Assembly: GCA_034401795.1 (NCBI GenBank)
Contig: CM067374.1
Coordinates: 134,880,135-134,944,134, forward strand
DNA: 64,000 bases
Direction of reading: 5' to 3'
DNA from: Chaetoderma sp. LZ-2023a
Taxonomy: Eukaryota; Mollusca; Caudofoveata; Chaetodermatida; Chaetodermatidae
Part shown: piece after piece, positions 1-11,013 of the stretch
How the letters are laid out: the number at the start of each line of letters is the position of its first letter
How positions within the stretch are numbered: position 1 is the first letter of the stretch
Notes under the pieces: generated by a model
What the model was told of the DNA's origin: nothing
The model's database searches: none
The model's input: the letters and a program-made list of their open reading frames with translations, nothing else
Translations under genes and position numbers: made by a program

Positions 1-308
1 AGTCAATATGTGCACAATGTATACCAGAGCAGTCAATATGTGTGTCGTGTATATCAGAGCAGTCAAGATGTGTATAATGTATATTAGAGCAACCAATATG
101 TGTGCCGTGTATATCAGAGCAGTCAATATGTGCACAATGTATATCAGAGCAGTCAATATGTGCACAGTGTATATCAGAGCAGTCAATATGTGCGCAATGT
201 ATAGCTGCATATCAGAGCCGTCAATATGTGTACAGTGTATACCAGAGTAGTCAATATGTGTACAGTGCATACCAGAGCATATAATATGTGTACAGTCTAT
301 ATCAGAGC
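1..308. repeat. 30-bp tandem minisatellite
   Basis: About ten head-to-tail copies of a 30-bp unit that begins agtcaatatgtg and ends atcagagc. Copies differ at a few positions, and the seventh carries an 8-bp internal insertion. The array is open at the window edge, so its true length is unknown. Open frames across it, with repeated CxxYIRAVNM-like protein units, are a by-product of a unit length divisible by three. Confidence 0.95.
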
Positions 309-345
309 AGTCACCACTTATGCAGTAGATAGTAGTACATCCAGC

Positions 346-480
346 ACAGTGCAGCGCAGCGCAGCACAGCACAGCGCATCACAGCATGGCACGGCACGGC
401 ATGGCATGGCATGGCATGGCATGGCATGGCATGGCACAGCAATGCATGGCACAGCATGGCATGGCATGCCATGACATGGA
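346..480. repeat. Pentanucleotide array (CAGCG then ATGGC)
   Basis: A CAGCG/CAGCA-rich stretch grades into perfect and near-perfect ATGGC pentamers. Long open frames here on both strands are repeat artefacts. Confidence 0.9.
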
Positions 481-1010
481 ACAACACAGCACTATATGAT
501 CCGTCATCCAATGCATTACAGTGGCATAAATTATAAATCTTTCTCTGTGGCATAAAGAAATGAGTATGCATGATATCCATTCTTCAGTTAATCGGATGGG
601 TGAGGTGAATGAGGTGACTATGGGTAACATCCATGAAACCATTGTAAATCTAGATGCCAGGGATTCTAATAAGGCTTCTTAATTTGGGGTATATACCTCA
701 AAACGCACCTTGGGACCCCAAGAAGTAATGACAGTCGGTCCCATGGAATCCTTGAAATTCTTGTATGATTGTGTAATACTAAGCAGTTTTATAGGTCTTT
801 GGACAACTTTACCTACAAAATCTAGCATGTGTTCCCCATACTTTATAATTGTCCAGGGTAACATTTGATTTTAGCATGGATGAGTAACACTGCTTGGGAA
901 CATCAGAATTTAGTTTGCGACCCCCGGATCTTAGCTTGGGACCCACAGATTTCAGGGTGGGGAGTCCCTGGGATCTCCAAAATTTATATGACTTGATAAA
1001 CACTACTAGA
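481..1010. other. Unassigned AT-rich sequence
   Basis: No gene, recognised repeat or RNA gene seen. Short open frames show no recognisable domain. Confidence 0.5.
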
Positions 1011-1411
1011 CAGGGGCGTCGCCAGCTACTAGATATGGGTAGTGAATTGTCTGGGGAGGTCAGCGAGGGAATTTCATCCTCCCGACGAAAATTATTTCGG
1101 TGTTTTCTCAATGAAAAATTTTGAAAAGTAGAGCCTCTGAGAAGCCATTTCATGCATTCCTGCAGATAAAAACAATCTATTGAATAATTTGAAACAAATT
1201 TGACTGCAAGCTGTTGGCAGTCATACTTCTTTCAAAATATTTAACAGATTAATTTTTACATCATAAAAAATTACTTGCTGTATTTGGTCTGATGAGATAA
1301 AATGGATACTAAGTAAACACTACTTGTATTTTCATGATCTGATAAATACTCTTTGGCCAAATTATTGGTATATTAAGTGCCATACCTACCCTACTGCTCG
1401 CGACGCCCCTG
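1011..1411. mobile_element. hAT-like MITE with 16-bp terminal inverted repeats
   Basis: The left end CAGGGGCGTCGCCAGC (1011-1026) is the inverse complement of GCTCGCGACGCCCCTG (1396-1411) with one mismatch. CAGGGGCG is a typical hAT-superfamily terminus. The 400-bp interior is non-coding, as expected of a non-autonomous derivative. The flanks (ctactaga / atagatgc) do not form a clean 8-bp duplication, which lowers certainty. The interior includes one copy of a dispersed motif also seen near 8.69, 45.8 and 54.5 kb. Confidence 0.55.
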
Positions 1412-1789
1412 ATAGATGCTCTCCGATATCAGTAAGTTACTGCAGCTTTGGCTTTATTGGATTATTTTATATTATGAATTGCTATCTATATTTCCCCAAA
1501 AATATATTGGTCAAAATTACGTGATCATATATAATATGCTTGTATATATTAAGACCTCGTTTGTTAGGACAGAGTTAAACAAAATCGCGTTAATGTACAT
1601 TGCTGGTCATGTGATCTACATGCCCATATTCGGCGGCATTAACATTGTACGAACATTTTTAGTAAATATTCCCAGGGGGAACATGTATTACTGAAAAATC
1701 GCGTGTTTAAGTAGTAGGACTCGTTTCTCGTCAAAGTAAACTGAATTTTAACACTACCTTTCACTGATATTACAATAAATAGTACCGAA
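1412..1789. other. AT-rich leader upstream of the gypsy gag relic
   Basis: This stretch should hold the 5' LTR and primer-binding site of the gypsy element. I see no block matching the 3' LTR-like sequence at 5.45-5.86 kb and no clear tRNA-primer site, so the 5' LTR is probably lost or too diverged. Confidence 0.4.
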
Positions 1790-2520
1790 ATGGCTACTGC
1801 GTTAATAGGAAATATTTCTGAGTTTATTCCTGGCTGAGAAGATTTGCAAAATTATCAGAAAATGTTAGAAATTTGGATGAAGGCTAATAAAGTCAAAGAT
1901 GAAGATCGTTTGAACGTGTTTCTGGCAATAATCTGGGCTCAGGCATTTGAGCTTTTGACATCATTGGTTTCGCCTGATGAGGTTACGTCACGGACGTATG
2001 AGCAACTTACATGACAGTTTGCTAATCATTACAGACCTCAGAGAAACATTTCAGAAGTTCAACAAATGTGAACAAAATCCTAACGAATCGGTTAGCAAGT
2101 ACGTTGTTAACCTGAAAAGACTAAGCCAAACGTGTGAATATGGTGAATCTCTTAAAGACACTTTGCGAGACAACTTAGTGTGGGGGGCTGAAAAGCAGGT
2201 CCACATAACGGAAGCTTCTGGCTGAAAAAGACTTAACATGGGAGAAAGCGTGTGACATTGCCCTTTCAATGGAACTGGCTGTACAAAACACCCTGGTTAT
2301 CAAGCCTGATCAGGCAAGTATGAGTCGCGTAACCAGCGCCTCCAAGCATCCAGTGCAGCATAAAGCTTCGTTTGAGCGTCCCTGTTATCGGTGCAAGGGA
2401 AATCATCATCCACATCCATATACGTGTAGTTTTATTAAAGAGACATGGCATGGTTGTAAAAAGGTCGGACATATAATAAGGGCTTGCCGGAGTACCAAGG
2501 GCCAATGGAAGGCTCATTAC
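1790..2520 (+). pseudogene. gag: gypsy gag relic with zinc knuckle
   Basis: The frame opens at ATG 1790 with MATALIGNISEFIPG, a start I remember as common in mollusc and other invertebrate gypsy Gag proteins, and is cut by TGA at 1835-1837. Later pieces carry the retrotransposon Gag helical region (about 1977-2225) and Cys/His knuckles, with CYRCKGN near 2383 and CKKVGHIIRAC near 2455. The knuckles would bind the element RNA during particle assembly. At least two stops and a frame change separate the pieces, so no Gag can be made. Confidence 0.8.
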
Positions 2521-5444
2521 GTTGAAACTGAAGAGACAGATGTTTCTGAGGAGACAGATGACTCGGTGGCATTAATGGCGGTCTTTGCTACGCAGTCAGT
2601 TGAAATCAAAGTGAACGTTTGTGTCATTAATACCCCTTTCATGGTAGACACTGAAGCAACAGTGTCACTTCTGTCTGAAAATATCTACCATAAACACTTA
2701 TCACACATTCCATTGCAGAAAACAAACACTCGTTTGAGGGCATATACGGGTGGCAATGAACTTAATAGACTTGAGCGATGTGGTGTTATCACAAAGGTCG
2801 AACGCAGCAATTGAGCATCTCCAATTGTTGTGGTGCCTAAATCGGACAAATCCATTCGTATATGCAGTGACTACAAGGTAACTATTAACCAGAGTGTACC
2901 TGATCAACCCTATCCGCTGCCCAGTGCAGAGGATTTGTTTGCGACTCTTTCAGGTGGTACACCTTTTACGAAAATAGATTTGTCAAACGCATATCAGCAG
3001 CTTTAATTAGCAGACGAATCAAAACAATATTTAGTGGTGAACACACATAAAGGACTGTATCGGTACAATTGTCTCAGCTTCGGTGTTTCTTCAGCACCTG
3101 CCACATTCCAAAATACCATGGATAAATTTTGGCAGGGCTTGATAGGGTCATTTGTTATCAGGATGACATTTTAACAAGGGCAACAACCCAACAGGACCAT
3201 CTTCGTGTATTGGATGAAGTGCTCAGTCGATTAGAGACTTACGGTATCAAAGCAAAACACGAAATGTGTAAATTCCTACAAAAGAGTGTGCAATATTTGG
3301 GACATTGCATCCCACTACGGAAAAAGTTGATGCAATTAAAAATGCACCAAAACCACGTAATGTAACAGAATTGAGGTAATTTTTAGGTCTTTTGAACTTC
3401 TATGCTAAGTTCCTACCAAATCTGTCAAACACTCTTAAGCCACTCCATGTGCTTTTGGAAGATAAAGTACCATGGAAGTGGACATCAGAATGTACAGAAG
3501 CATTCACGACAGCAAAACAACGGTTGTTAGATAGTAATGTTCTCGTCCATTATGACACCAACAAACCAATTAGGCTAGCGTGTGATGCGTCACCATATGG
3601 TGCTGGAGCCATTATATATCACACTTTGGAAAATGGTGGTGAACGGCCGATTGCATTTGCGTCTAGAACATTAAATCCAAGTGAGCGAAACAATAGTCAA
3701 ATCGAGCGTGGGGCACTTGCGATTATTTGTGGTGTAAAAAAATTTCACAAGTACATTTATGGCCGCAATTTACACTAATAACTGACCACAAGCCGTTGAC
3801 GGCGATATTCGGCCCTAAAACGGGCGTGCCAACGTTGGCTGCATTACGCTTGCAGCGTTGGGTATTAATACTTCAAGCGCACATGTATGACATTCAAAAT
3901 CGTCGGTCAGAAGAACATGGGAACGTGGATGCTCTTTCCCGTCTGCCGTGGCAAGATAGTGACTTTGCTATAGAAGCAGAGATTAACTACTTCTCGTACG
4001 TTAATGAACTCCCACTCAGTTCTCGTGATATTTCAGAGGAAACACGTAAGGATTCCGTGTTATCTCGTGTACTCAAATTTGTGCTGACTGGCTGGCCTTG
4101 TCACAATGCTGATCCCCAGCTAAGTCAGTATTTCCAGCGCCTTAATGAACTCTCAGTAGAACAAGGATGTCTGCTTTGGGGTCTGCGTGTAATCGTACCT
4201 CCAAAGTATCACAATCGTATTCTCCATGACTTACATGACGAGCACCCAGGGATAGTGAGAATGAAGGCCCTCGGTCGCAGCTATCTGTGGGACCAGGGTC
4301 TCGGTCATGACATCTAGACCATGGTAAACGGATGTGTTGTTTGTCAATCTGTGAAAAGCACACCTCCGAATGCGCCACTTCATTCTTGGAACTGGCCCAT
4401 TCGAGTTTGGCAACGAATTCATATTGATTTCGCAGAAAAGGACACACATATGTACTTAATGGTGGTAGATAGTTATTCCAAGTGGTTGAGAGTTTTTCCA
4501 ATGTCTTCCATTACCATGAGTAAAACCATTGATGTTCTTAGGAACTTGTTTGCTTCGTACGGGTTACCAGAAGAGTTGGTCTCCGACAATGGACCACAAT
4601 TTACATCTGCCGAGTTCAATGAATTATTTAAAGTGAACTGTGTTAAACACACATTCGTTCCTCCATATCACCGTGCCTCTTAATGGAGCAGCAGCGCGTT
4701 CCGTCCAAACGCTCAAACGTGCCTTAGAAAAATAGGTTATTGACAAACAATATAACAGGAGTAGCTTAACTTCCAATCAACGCTTTGCTAATGTCTTACT
4801 AATATATAGGACCACATCTCATGCAGTAACAGGGCAATCCCCAGCTGAACTCTTTCTAAAGAGACAGCCTAGAACTCGTTTATCCTTTCTTAAGCCTGAC
4901 ATACGTAAAACTGTTGTAGCTAATCAAGAACGCCAAAAACTATATGATGATGGTAGGAAAATTGAATGTAGGGAATTCTCTAAATCCGAAAGAGTCCGAG
5001 TTAAGAATTTCCAAGAAGGGGGGGGGGGAGATTAATAAGTGGCTACTGGGCAGAATTTTGCATAGAACTGGTCCACACAACTACCTTGTTCGTGTTGGTG
5101 GGCAGGTTCGCTATGTGCATGTTGACCAGCTAGCAAAGACTGGTGAAGTATTCAAGAGTGACTCTGAAAGGGTAGTAATTGATTCTACATTGGTACCTGC
5201 GATGCCTTCTCCATCAGTGGCCCCATATGAACTAGCTCAAGAGTCTATATTGATCAATACAAGCGTTATTGTTCCTTCTTCAGAATCGATAACTGTCCCA
5301 GCAAATGTAGGTGAACAAATTGAGGTCTCACAAGAAGCTGTCGAACTGTCTAGTCCATCTGATTATGTACCAGTCAGTGTATCACCCCCAGAACGGAGAT
5401 ACCCTTTTAGGAATAGAAAGGCCACTGAAAAGTTAAACCTGTGA
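2521..5444 (+). pseudogene. pol: gypsy pol relic: protease, RT, RNase H, integrase
   Basis: Protease: the active-site triplet reads D-T-E rather than D-T-G (FMVDTEATVSLLS, Glu codon 2653-2655). RT: the PYPLPSAEDLF and KIDLSNAYQQL blocks are followed by the catalytic YQDD at 3156-3167. RNase H: LACDASPYGAGA near 3578 and LITDHKPL near 3776. Integrase: an HHCC zinc region around 4225-4345, catalytic Asp in HIDFAEKD and in SDNGPQFTS. The third catalytic position appears as Ala (gcg, 4694-4696) where Glu is expected. A GPY/F-like tail is at about 5040-5140. Stops, frameshifts and lost catalytic residues show the gene is inactive. Domain order and motifs make the family secure. Confidence 0.9.
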
Positions 5445-5960
5445 CACGTTATTAATTGACATCATAATCATAAGTTGTCAGGACTGAATTTCCAGATTGC
5501 TTTGGTGTTTAGTCGAGATGACTCAATTTTAAGATTACTTTACTGTTTAGTCGAGATGACTCAATTCCCAGATTACTTTGTGATTTAGTCGGGAGGACTG
5601 TAATGTATTGTACTTTGTTAACACATACTTATAGTGTTTTATGCAGGCAACCTTCTGCCTGCAGTATTAGTTGTTATATGAGTGCTTCATTAAAGAATAA
5701 AAAGTAGCAGTACTAAATGCTACATTTTGGAGACTATATGTGCTGCTGATCGTCTGCGTCAGCCAGCCAGTGATACCCGAAACTGCGTGGTCGCGTTTTA
5801 GTGACCTTACGTCAAGTGAGGTCGGGACAATGTGTTCCATAGTGACGGTATATGCGTGTACTCTGTACAGTTATTTTAAATTTATAATGTAGAATGCCTC
5901 TAATATACTTGTGTTGCTAATCCTATTATGTAGTCAAACACAGTGTGGGATTAATATAAC
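5445..5960 (+). repeat. Probable 3' LTR region with 38-bp subrepeats
   Basis: Directly after the pol stop lie three copies of a 38-bp unit ending tttagtcg (5479-5600), then a TATA-poor stretch with aataaaaag near 5697. The block at about 5728-5860 (agactatatgtgctgctgat...) is a diverged relative of the sequence found twice more at about 6278-6410 and 6598-6722. LTR boundaries cannot be fixed because no 5' partner is seen. Confidence 0.5.
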
Positions 5961-6028
5961 CAATACAAGTTTATTTCAGATAAAATATATAAATTGGCCT
6001 CTGTTCAATTTCTATTCCAATTACCAAA

Positions 6029-6257
6029 AGATCTTCTTCTTCTTCTTTTCGTTCGCTGATCATACCGCCAGTCCTAAGTGACTATCGACATGATCATAAG
6101 CGTTAAGTGCGTGGATCCATGGTTTATTAGAGTGAGCCGTGCGGCCTGGAACCTCCGTCTTCAGCACTCGAGGTTTCTGTCAGGGTTACCTCACCCTTAC
6201 CTCCTTTAGTCGCCTCTTACGACACGCAGAGGATACGGAAGGTGTATTCTAAGCCCC
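6029..6257 (-). mobile_element. SINE-like retroposon with (GAA)n tail
   Basis: Read on the minus strand, the element carries the block cgtaagaggcgactaaagga and runs to an AAGAAGAAG tail at about 6029. The last 70 bp before the tail match, with few differences, the 70-bp insertion at 57818-57887. The final 25 bp resemble the 3' end of the LINE at 41300-41328. This is what a SINE that borrows a LINE 3' end looks like. The block with 'gtcgtaagaggcgact' is one I remember from many mollusc sequences. The 5' limit is approximate. Confidence 0.6.
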
Positions 6258-6722
6258 ACCTACAGATGATTTACTCACTTTTCGAGACTATATATTGTGC
6301 TGATTATCTGCGTCAGGCATTCGGAGAAACCCAAACATGGGCAGTTGCGTTTTACTGAACTCACGTTACCAATTGGTCGGGACAGATCATCCTATGGTGA
6401 AGGTATGGCCATGATCATAAGCGTTAAGTGCGTGGATCCATGGTTTATTAGAGTGAGCCGTGCGGCCTGGAACCTCCGTCTTCAGCACTCGAGGTTTCTG
6501 TCAGGGTTACCTCACCCTACCTCCTTTAGTCGCCTCTTACGACACGCAGAGGATACGGAAGGTGTATTCTAAGACCCACCTACAGATGATTTACTCACTT
6601 TTCGAGACTATATATTGTGCTGATCATCTGCGTCAGGCATTCGGAGAAACCCAAACATGGGCAGTTGCGTTTTACTGAACTCACGAATTGGTCGGGACAA
6701 ATCATCCTATGGTGAAGGTATA
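6090..6722. repeat. 321-bp tandem duplication
   Basis: The sequence from 6090 (atgatcataagcg) recurs at 6411 with only scattered differences and continues to about 6722. Each unit contains most of the SINE plus a 140-bp segment related to the gypsy 3' LTR-like DNA at 5.73-5.86 kb. The second unit lacks the SINE's (GAA)n tail, so the duplication happened after SINE insertion. Confidence 0.85.
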
Positions 6723-7140
6723 GTCACTTCCAGTCTACGCTTATAAGATGTCTCTGGTCTATGATGACACCTGTGGAAAGATTTGGAAATAAGGAAATCT
6801 GGGATAGTGTCCTAATTATTTAGGCAATTCTAGATAATTATGTTGTGCATTCAATAATCAAAATCAATATTCATTTCGTTAGAATACCTAATGCTGCTCT
6901 ATATACTACTAGACACATGCAAAATTGTAATGATTTTATATTTAAGATTATTTTCGCTGATGTGTGTGAATGCGTGCCTTTAAACTATTTCACTTCTCAT
7001 TTGTTCTATAACTATGTATTGCTGTGAACTTCGGAGTGACTTTTAGTTAACGGGTGAATGTTTGCAACGTTATACAATTAGCATACAAAGTTCCAGTTAA
7101 AAAAGTGTCGTTAGCATTTTATAAATGTTTATTTGGTTCT
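6723..7140. other. Unassigned AT-rich sequence
   Basis: No gene, RNA or recognised repeat found. Confidence 0.5.
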
Positions 7141-7149
7141 CCCTTGGTG

Positions 7150-7318
7150 GGGTGCCGTCAGTAGTCCGACAGCCCATTAGTCCGACATCCGCCAGCCTAG
7201 TTGTCCGACAACACAGTAGTCCAACAAGCCAGTAGTCCGACAGCCCAATATTCCGACAGGGCACCGGATTTACAAAACCCAGTAGTCCGACAACACAATA
7301 GTCCAACAACAGAAATGT
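7150..7318. repeat. Minisatellite built on 'tagtccgacA' units
   Basis: Roughly nine irregular copies of a 16-22-bp unit containing agtagtccgacaacac or a close variant. The units abut without unique spacers, so this is not a CRISPR array. Confidence 0.85.
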
Positions 7319-7388
7319 AATAGTCGATAAAGTGGTTCAACTGAGCCGAACTATTACTGTGACAGGGTATGCAACGCATATAATGATG

Positions 7389-7472
7389 TGTCACACGTTC
7401 ATACAGACACCCGTACATGCCCGCATGTTTACGTACACACAACACACGCACTCACGAACGCACACACGTACG
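7389..7472. repeat. CA/CG-rich low-complexity stretch
   Basis: Irregular cacacg/gcacac repeats. An open frame through it is compositional. Confidence 0.7.
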
Positions 7473-7921
7473 CTGTGAAGCTTGAACTAGAGGCCCAAAA
7501 GGAATCTACAAAACTGCTGATCCTATTTGGCTCAACCTTTAACACAAGGAAGGAACTTGCCGTGCAAGAATATTCCCAGAATTTGGCCGTTATCCGGATA
7601 AAAGAATCCGGAGACACATCAGATAGATCAAATCCTGGATATATGCATATCTCGGAGATCACTTCTCCGAATTTGCTCCAATTTTAGCACAAGAAATGGT
7701 GAGGCTATACAAGGGGAATTCCACAACTTTTGGTGTGATCTGAAAAAATCTGGGAAATCTGGAAAATAAAAAACGGGGTGGGTGGTGTGGGGTGGTGGTG
7801 GTGAGGGGCAGTGTCCGGAATCTCCGATTGCTCTTGTTGTAAGCTGTAACCCGAGCTTTCTCCCTCACCCATGCTCTCCATTAAAGTATCAATCCATTCA
7901 TTCATCTATCTATCTAGCAAT

Positions 7922-7925
7922 CCAG

Positions 7926-7990
<65 letters not shown>
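7922..7990. repeat. (AATC)n microsatellite
   Basis: About 17 consecutive aatc tetramers. Confidence 0.97.
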
Positions 7991-8044
7991 CCTTCTCCCA
8001 CATCCTGCTTTGCGAGATATGGGTGGAGATATGATGCTGGTGCC

Positions 8045-8456
8045 GTTAGTCAGTCCGTCAGTCAGTCTGTCAGTCAGCCCATCGGTCCGTGCTTCCGTCA
8101 GTCGGTCAGTCAGTCAGTCGGTCGGTCGGTCGGTCGGTCGGTCGGTCGGTCGGTCGGTCGGTCGGTCGGTCGGTCGGTCGGTCGGTCGGTCGGTCGATGG
8201 ATCGATCGATCGATCGATCGGTCGGTCGGTCGGTCGGTCGGTCGGTCGGTCGGTCGGTCGGTCGGTCGGTAGGTCGGTCGGTCGGCCGGTCGGTCAGTCA
8301 GTCAGTCGACCAGCCGGCCGGCCGGCCAGCCAGTCAGTCGGTCGGTTGGTCAGTCGGCCAGCCAGCCAGTCAGTCAGTCAGCCAGCCAGCCAGCCAGCCA
8401 GTCAGTCAGCCAGTCAGCCAGCCAGCCAGCGAGTCAGTCAATCAGTCACTCAAACA
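8045..8456. repeat. Compound (GTCA)(GTCG)(CAGC) tetranucleotide array
   Basis: More than 400 bp of tetramers grade from GTCA/GTCC to uninterrupted GTCG, a short GATC block, GTCG again, then GTCA/CCAG. Because four is not divisible by three, all three plus frames stay open and read as Ser/Val/Gly/Arg repeats; none is a gene. Confidence 0.97.
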
Positions 8457-8960
8457 GTAGATGATTAATAGATTAAATGAGATATAATAGTTAGAGACTA
8501 CGGTTTTCTTTAGTAAACAGAAGCATTGCGTGTTATGTACATCAAAAATGCTCTGTTGTCCTTTGATAATACGGGGATGCCGAGGAAGTTGACATATATT
8601 GCAATGGACCTTTCGAAGTTTATCCATCCATCATATGACGTCATAATCAACTACGTGACGTGTAGGATGACGCCATAATCATAACCATTCTATTGAACAT
8701 TTTGAAACTAATTTGACTAGGCGCTGTTGCTGTTTTTGTTGCTGTTTGCATGACATTCACTTCTTTTATATAGTGCCCAAGACTGTTTGGTCTGATATAG
8801 GTTACAGTATTTTATATAAGCATATAACAAATAAAATTATTAGTTATTTCCGATGACGACGTGCCCATCTTATCCTACTTCAACATCTGCGCGGTATTGA
8901 GCAATTGCACCTTCTAATAAAATTACTTTTGCCGGACAGTAGAGGTGGGGCGATTTGATA
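8457..8960. other. Unassigned sequence at the left margin of the Polinton relic
   Basis: No gene seen. The stretch at about 8690-8815 (cattttgaaactaatttgact ... tttggtctgat) resembles 1180-1295 and parts of the 45-46 kb region, so a copy of a short dispersed repeat is present. Confidence 0.4.
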
Positions 8961-8961
8961 A

Positions 8962-9369
8962 GACCCTCCCACTCATTAAATCACATGCATCCTGTCATCC
9001 AATGAAGTGAGCTTAAGGGTAATTAGCGTATTGATTGATATGGGCTAATGAGGGTAATTAACGATAATTGACAGGCTATTTGTCAGGACTCTTCTTTTCC
9101 TGACTCTGTGAACTCATTCAAGCGCAGCCTCTACCCCTGTGTAAAGTCACATGCTTCCTGGCATCCGACGAGTCCAGCTTAATGGTAATTAGCATAATGA
9201 CGCATGACGACGGTTAATGATAAGGTAATTAAGAATGATTGACAGGCTACATGTCTGGATTCGTCTTTTCCTGACTCTGGGAACTCATTCGAGCACGAAG
9301 ACCCGCCCCTCATTAAATGAGGCGAACTTACCGGTAATTGGCATAATGACAAGTGTTAATCAATAGGTG
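8962..9369. repeat. 168-bp tandem repeats upstream of a TATA promoter
   Basis: Unit 1 (8962-9129) and unit 2 (9130-9298) share blocks such as gcttaa.ggtaattagc, attgacaggcta and cttttcctgactctg. A partial third unit (9299-9369) retains the cattaaatga...ggtaatt core and runs straight into a TATA box. The position, at the edge of a viral-type gene block, suggests enhancer or terminal repeats of the Polinton-like element. That role is inference. Confidence 0.75.
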
Positions 9370-9375
9370 CTAGAG

Positions 9376-9383
9376 TATAAAAG
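9376..9383 (+). promoter_or_regulatory. TATA box for the left-arm genes
   Basis: TATAAAAG is placed 68 bp before the ATG at 9451, directly downstream of the 168-bp repeat array. Sequence and spacing fit a polymerase II core promoter for the plus-strand left-arm genes. Confidence 0.55.
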
Positions 9384-9450
9384 CGGCGTTTTAAAAATCT
9401 GATATGTTTTTATTTTTGTTCAAACAGTTTGTTCAGCATTTATTCTAATT

Positions 9451-9757
9451 ATGGATACAGGATATGTTAGGGCTTGTGACATGCCCGTCGCACTCTGTAA
9501 CAATGTGCACGTACACGTCATGAAACGAATGACGAATTTGTAGGAGACATATGCAAGCTTACTGTTGGTAGTGTTTACCCCCACCAAGCGAGGCATGCTT
9601 ATATACGGTAATATGTTTAGAAAGTTCGCGGCTCTGATTATTGCATTCGAAGAAACTGTGCTTAGGGCTTGGTGTTCCGATAGAGTAGAGCAAATTAATT
9701 ACATATGTGAATTAGAACCTCAACTAAATGTCACTTTCAGCACTAAATATATGTAAG
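9451..9757 (+). pseudogene. Left-arm gene 1 of the Polinton relic, frameshifted
   Basis: An ATG at 9451 lies 68 bp after the TATA box and opens a frame that hits TAG near 9541. A second frame (from about 9565 to 9757) continues with MFRKFAALIIAFEETVLRAW. The pieces look like one gene with an early stop and a frameshift. I do not recognise a function. Its position next to the promoter and just upstream of two more small genes suggests an early or regulatory gene of the element; this is inference. Confidence 0.4.
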
Positions 9758-9780
9758 TCAAGCTAACTTGGTACTTTACT

Positions 9781-9936
9781 TCGCCAGGCCAAGCCGAGAT
9801 AACACCATCATTTAGGAGCATAACATTCTCTAGTGACTCATGGAGAATTCTGAAGGAGAACATGCACGAAATTCCCGGAGTTATACAGTTATACTGTATA
9901 CCCGAAAAAACAAATGAGCGTTCTATTACATTTTAA
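9781..9936 (+). pseudogene. Left-arm open fragment 2
   Basis: Fifty-one open codons without a start (…SFRSITFSSDSWRILKEN…) end in TAA at 9934-9936. The S-I-T-F-S-D-W spacing weakly echoes the segment SRVSLKLIVDEDVW in the next gene, so the two may be paralogous modules. No function recognised. Confidence 0.3.
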
Positions 9937-10041
9937 CCAGGCCTAGAGCGACCGGCAATATTGATAAATAATCTACAGATGATCGTCAATATCTAGATAA
10001 AACCTTGCGAATACAGAGATCACCTATTAAGCATTAGATTA

Positions 10042-10457
10042 ATGGCTGATTCGTGTCGCTCAGATAATGGGCAGAGTCAAATCAGCCTATGCAGTAATGC
10101 GCCTTCACTCTCCATCTCTAGAGTCAGCTTAAAGTTAATCGTTGACGAAGACGTTTGGTTTGAAATAGTCAGAACCCTGAGCAGCGGTTTAAACATTAAC
10201 TCAAAGTTAATATCAGATGGATTTACATTACTGCTACGATAGAAGGACTAACTACAGTTTTAGAGGGTGACACCATAAAGATTAAGGCTTACATATTCTC
10301 GAGAGTCTGTATGACTCGATTTCTGGGATTGATGTCAAACCAACCGGGTAACGTTGTCGATTTAACCGATTCTGATTCTGAAATAGACAGGGCCATTCAG
10401 ACCTTTATCGATCATGTACCCCCAGAGGTTGTCGGAGAGTTAGATTATTCTATTTAA
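10042..10457 (+). pseudogene. Left-arm gene 3, frameshifted
   Basis: From ATG 10042 the frame runs 66 codons to a stop at 10242. The next frame then continues (…IFSRVCMTRFLGLMSN…DLTDSDSEIDRAIQTF…) to TAA at 10455-10457. The two halves abut without a gap and look like one protein of about 138 residues broken by one indel. An acidic DLTDSDSE patch sits near the C-terminus. No family recognised. The stop lies 28 bp before the ATG of the next gene, a compact spacing typical of viral-type elements. Confidence 0.4.
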
Positions 10458-10484
10458 CAGGTGTCTACGAATGTAGAGGAAGAA

Positions 10485-11013
10485 ATGCCGTCAGGATTCG
10501 AACCGTTGCTGGATATGGTGGATTCTAATGATTTACAGGATTATGAAGAAAATGAGTGTTTTACATCGCCAACTCACCCAACACTGTCGAACCTTATGCC
10601 CAATACAGAGCTACGCAGGATACCCCTGAAAACGTTCCATCGAGATATAAATGAACATGCATTTCAGTGTTTTGACTCTAAAAACCTTCCACAATCTACC
10701 AGAGACAATCATATGGCTATTTTCGCAAACTTGTTGAATTTAGCGATCCGTAGACTAGTAATTCGGGACTGTTACCATTGCCAACATGACAGACCATCTC
10801 CACGCGAACATCAGTGCATGGGGATCGATTTCTTAAGACCTATCAACAATGTAGAATTACATTACTTAAGCGCATTAGAATGCGTACCTAAAAGCGATTT
10901 CTTTCGGGAATTGGCTACAGATCCGGATTTATATTCGAATGTATACGAGTTATACAAAGCCTGTAAGACTGAATGGCTGAATGATGTACTATGCGCTGTT
11001 TATAAGCTGCACG

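Larger units (their letters stand above)
1790..5450 (+). mobile_element. Degenerate Ty3/gypsy LTR retrotransposon, internal region
   Basis: The order gag, zinc knuckles, protease, reverse transcriptase, RNase H, integrase is that of the Ty3/gypsy group. Premature stops and frame changes occur throughout (for example TGA at 1835, TGA at 2812, TAA at 3004, a shift near 3130, and breaks near 4318 and 4680), so the copy is dead. Repetitive 3' LTR-like DNA follows; no 5' LTR is visible. Confidence 0.9.

Noticed and set aside
1790..5444. Endogenous retrovirus with an envelope gene
   Set aside because: No env-like frame with signal peptide or membrane span follows integrase; the order fits an ordinary Ty3/gypsy retrotransposon.
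7150..7318. CRISPR-like array
   Set aside because: Units abut without unique spacers, vary in length and lie in eukaryotic repeat DNA; it is a minisatellite.
8045..8456. Three overlapping Ser/Val/Gly-Arg repeat proteins on the plus strand
   Set aside because: All frames are open because of a stop-free tetranucleotide repeat.
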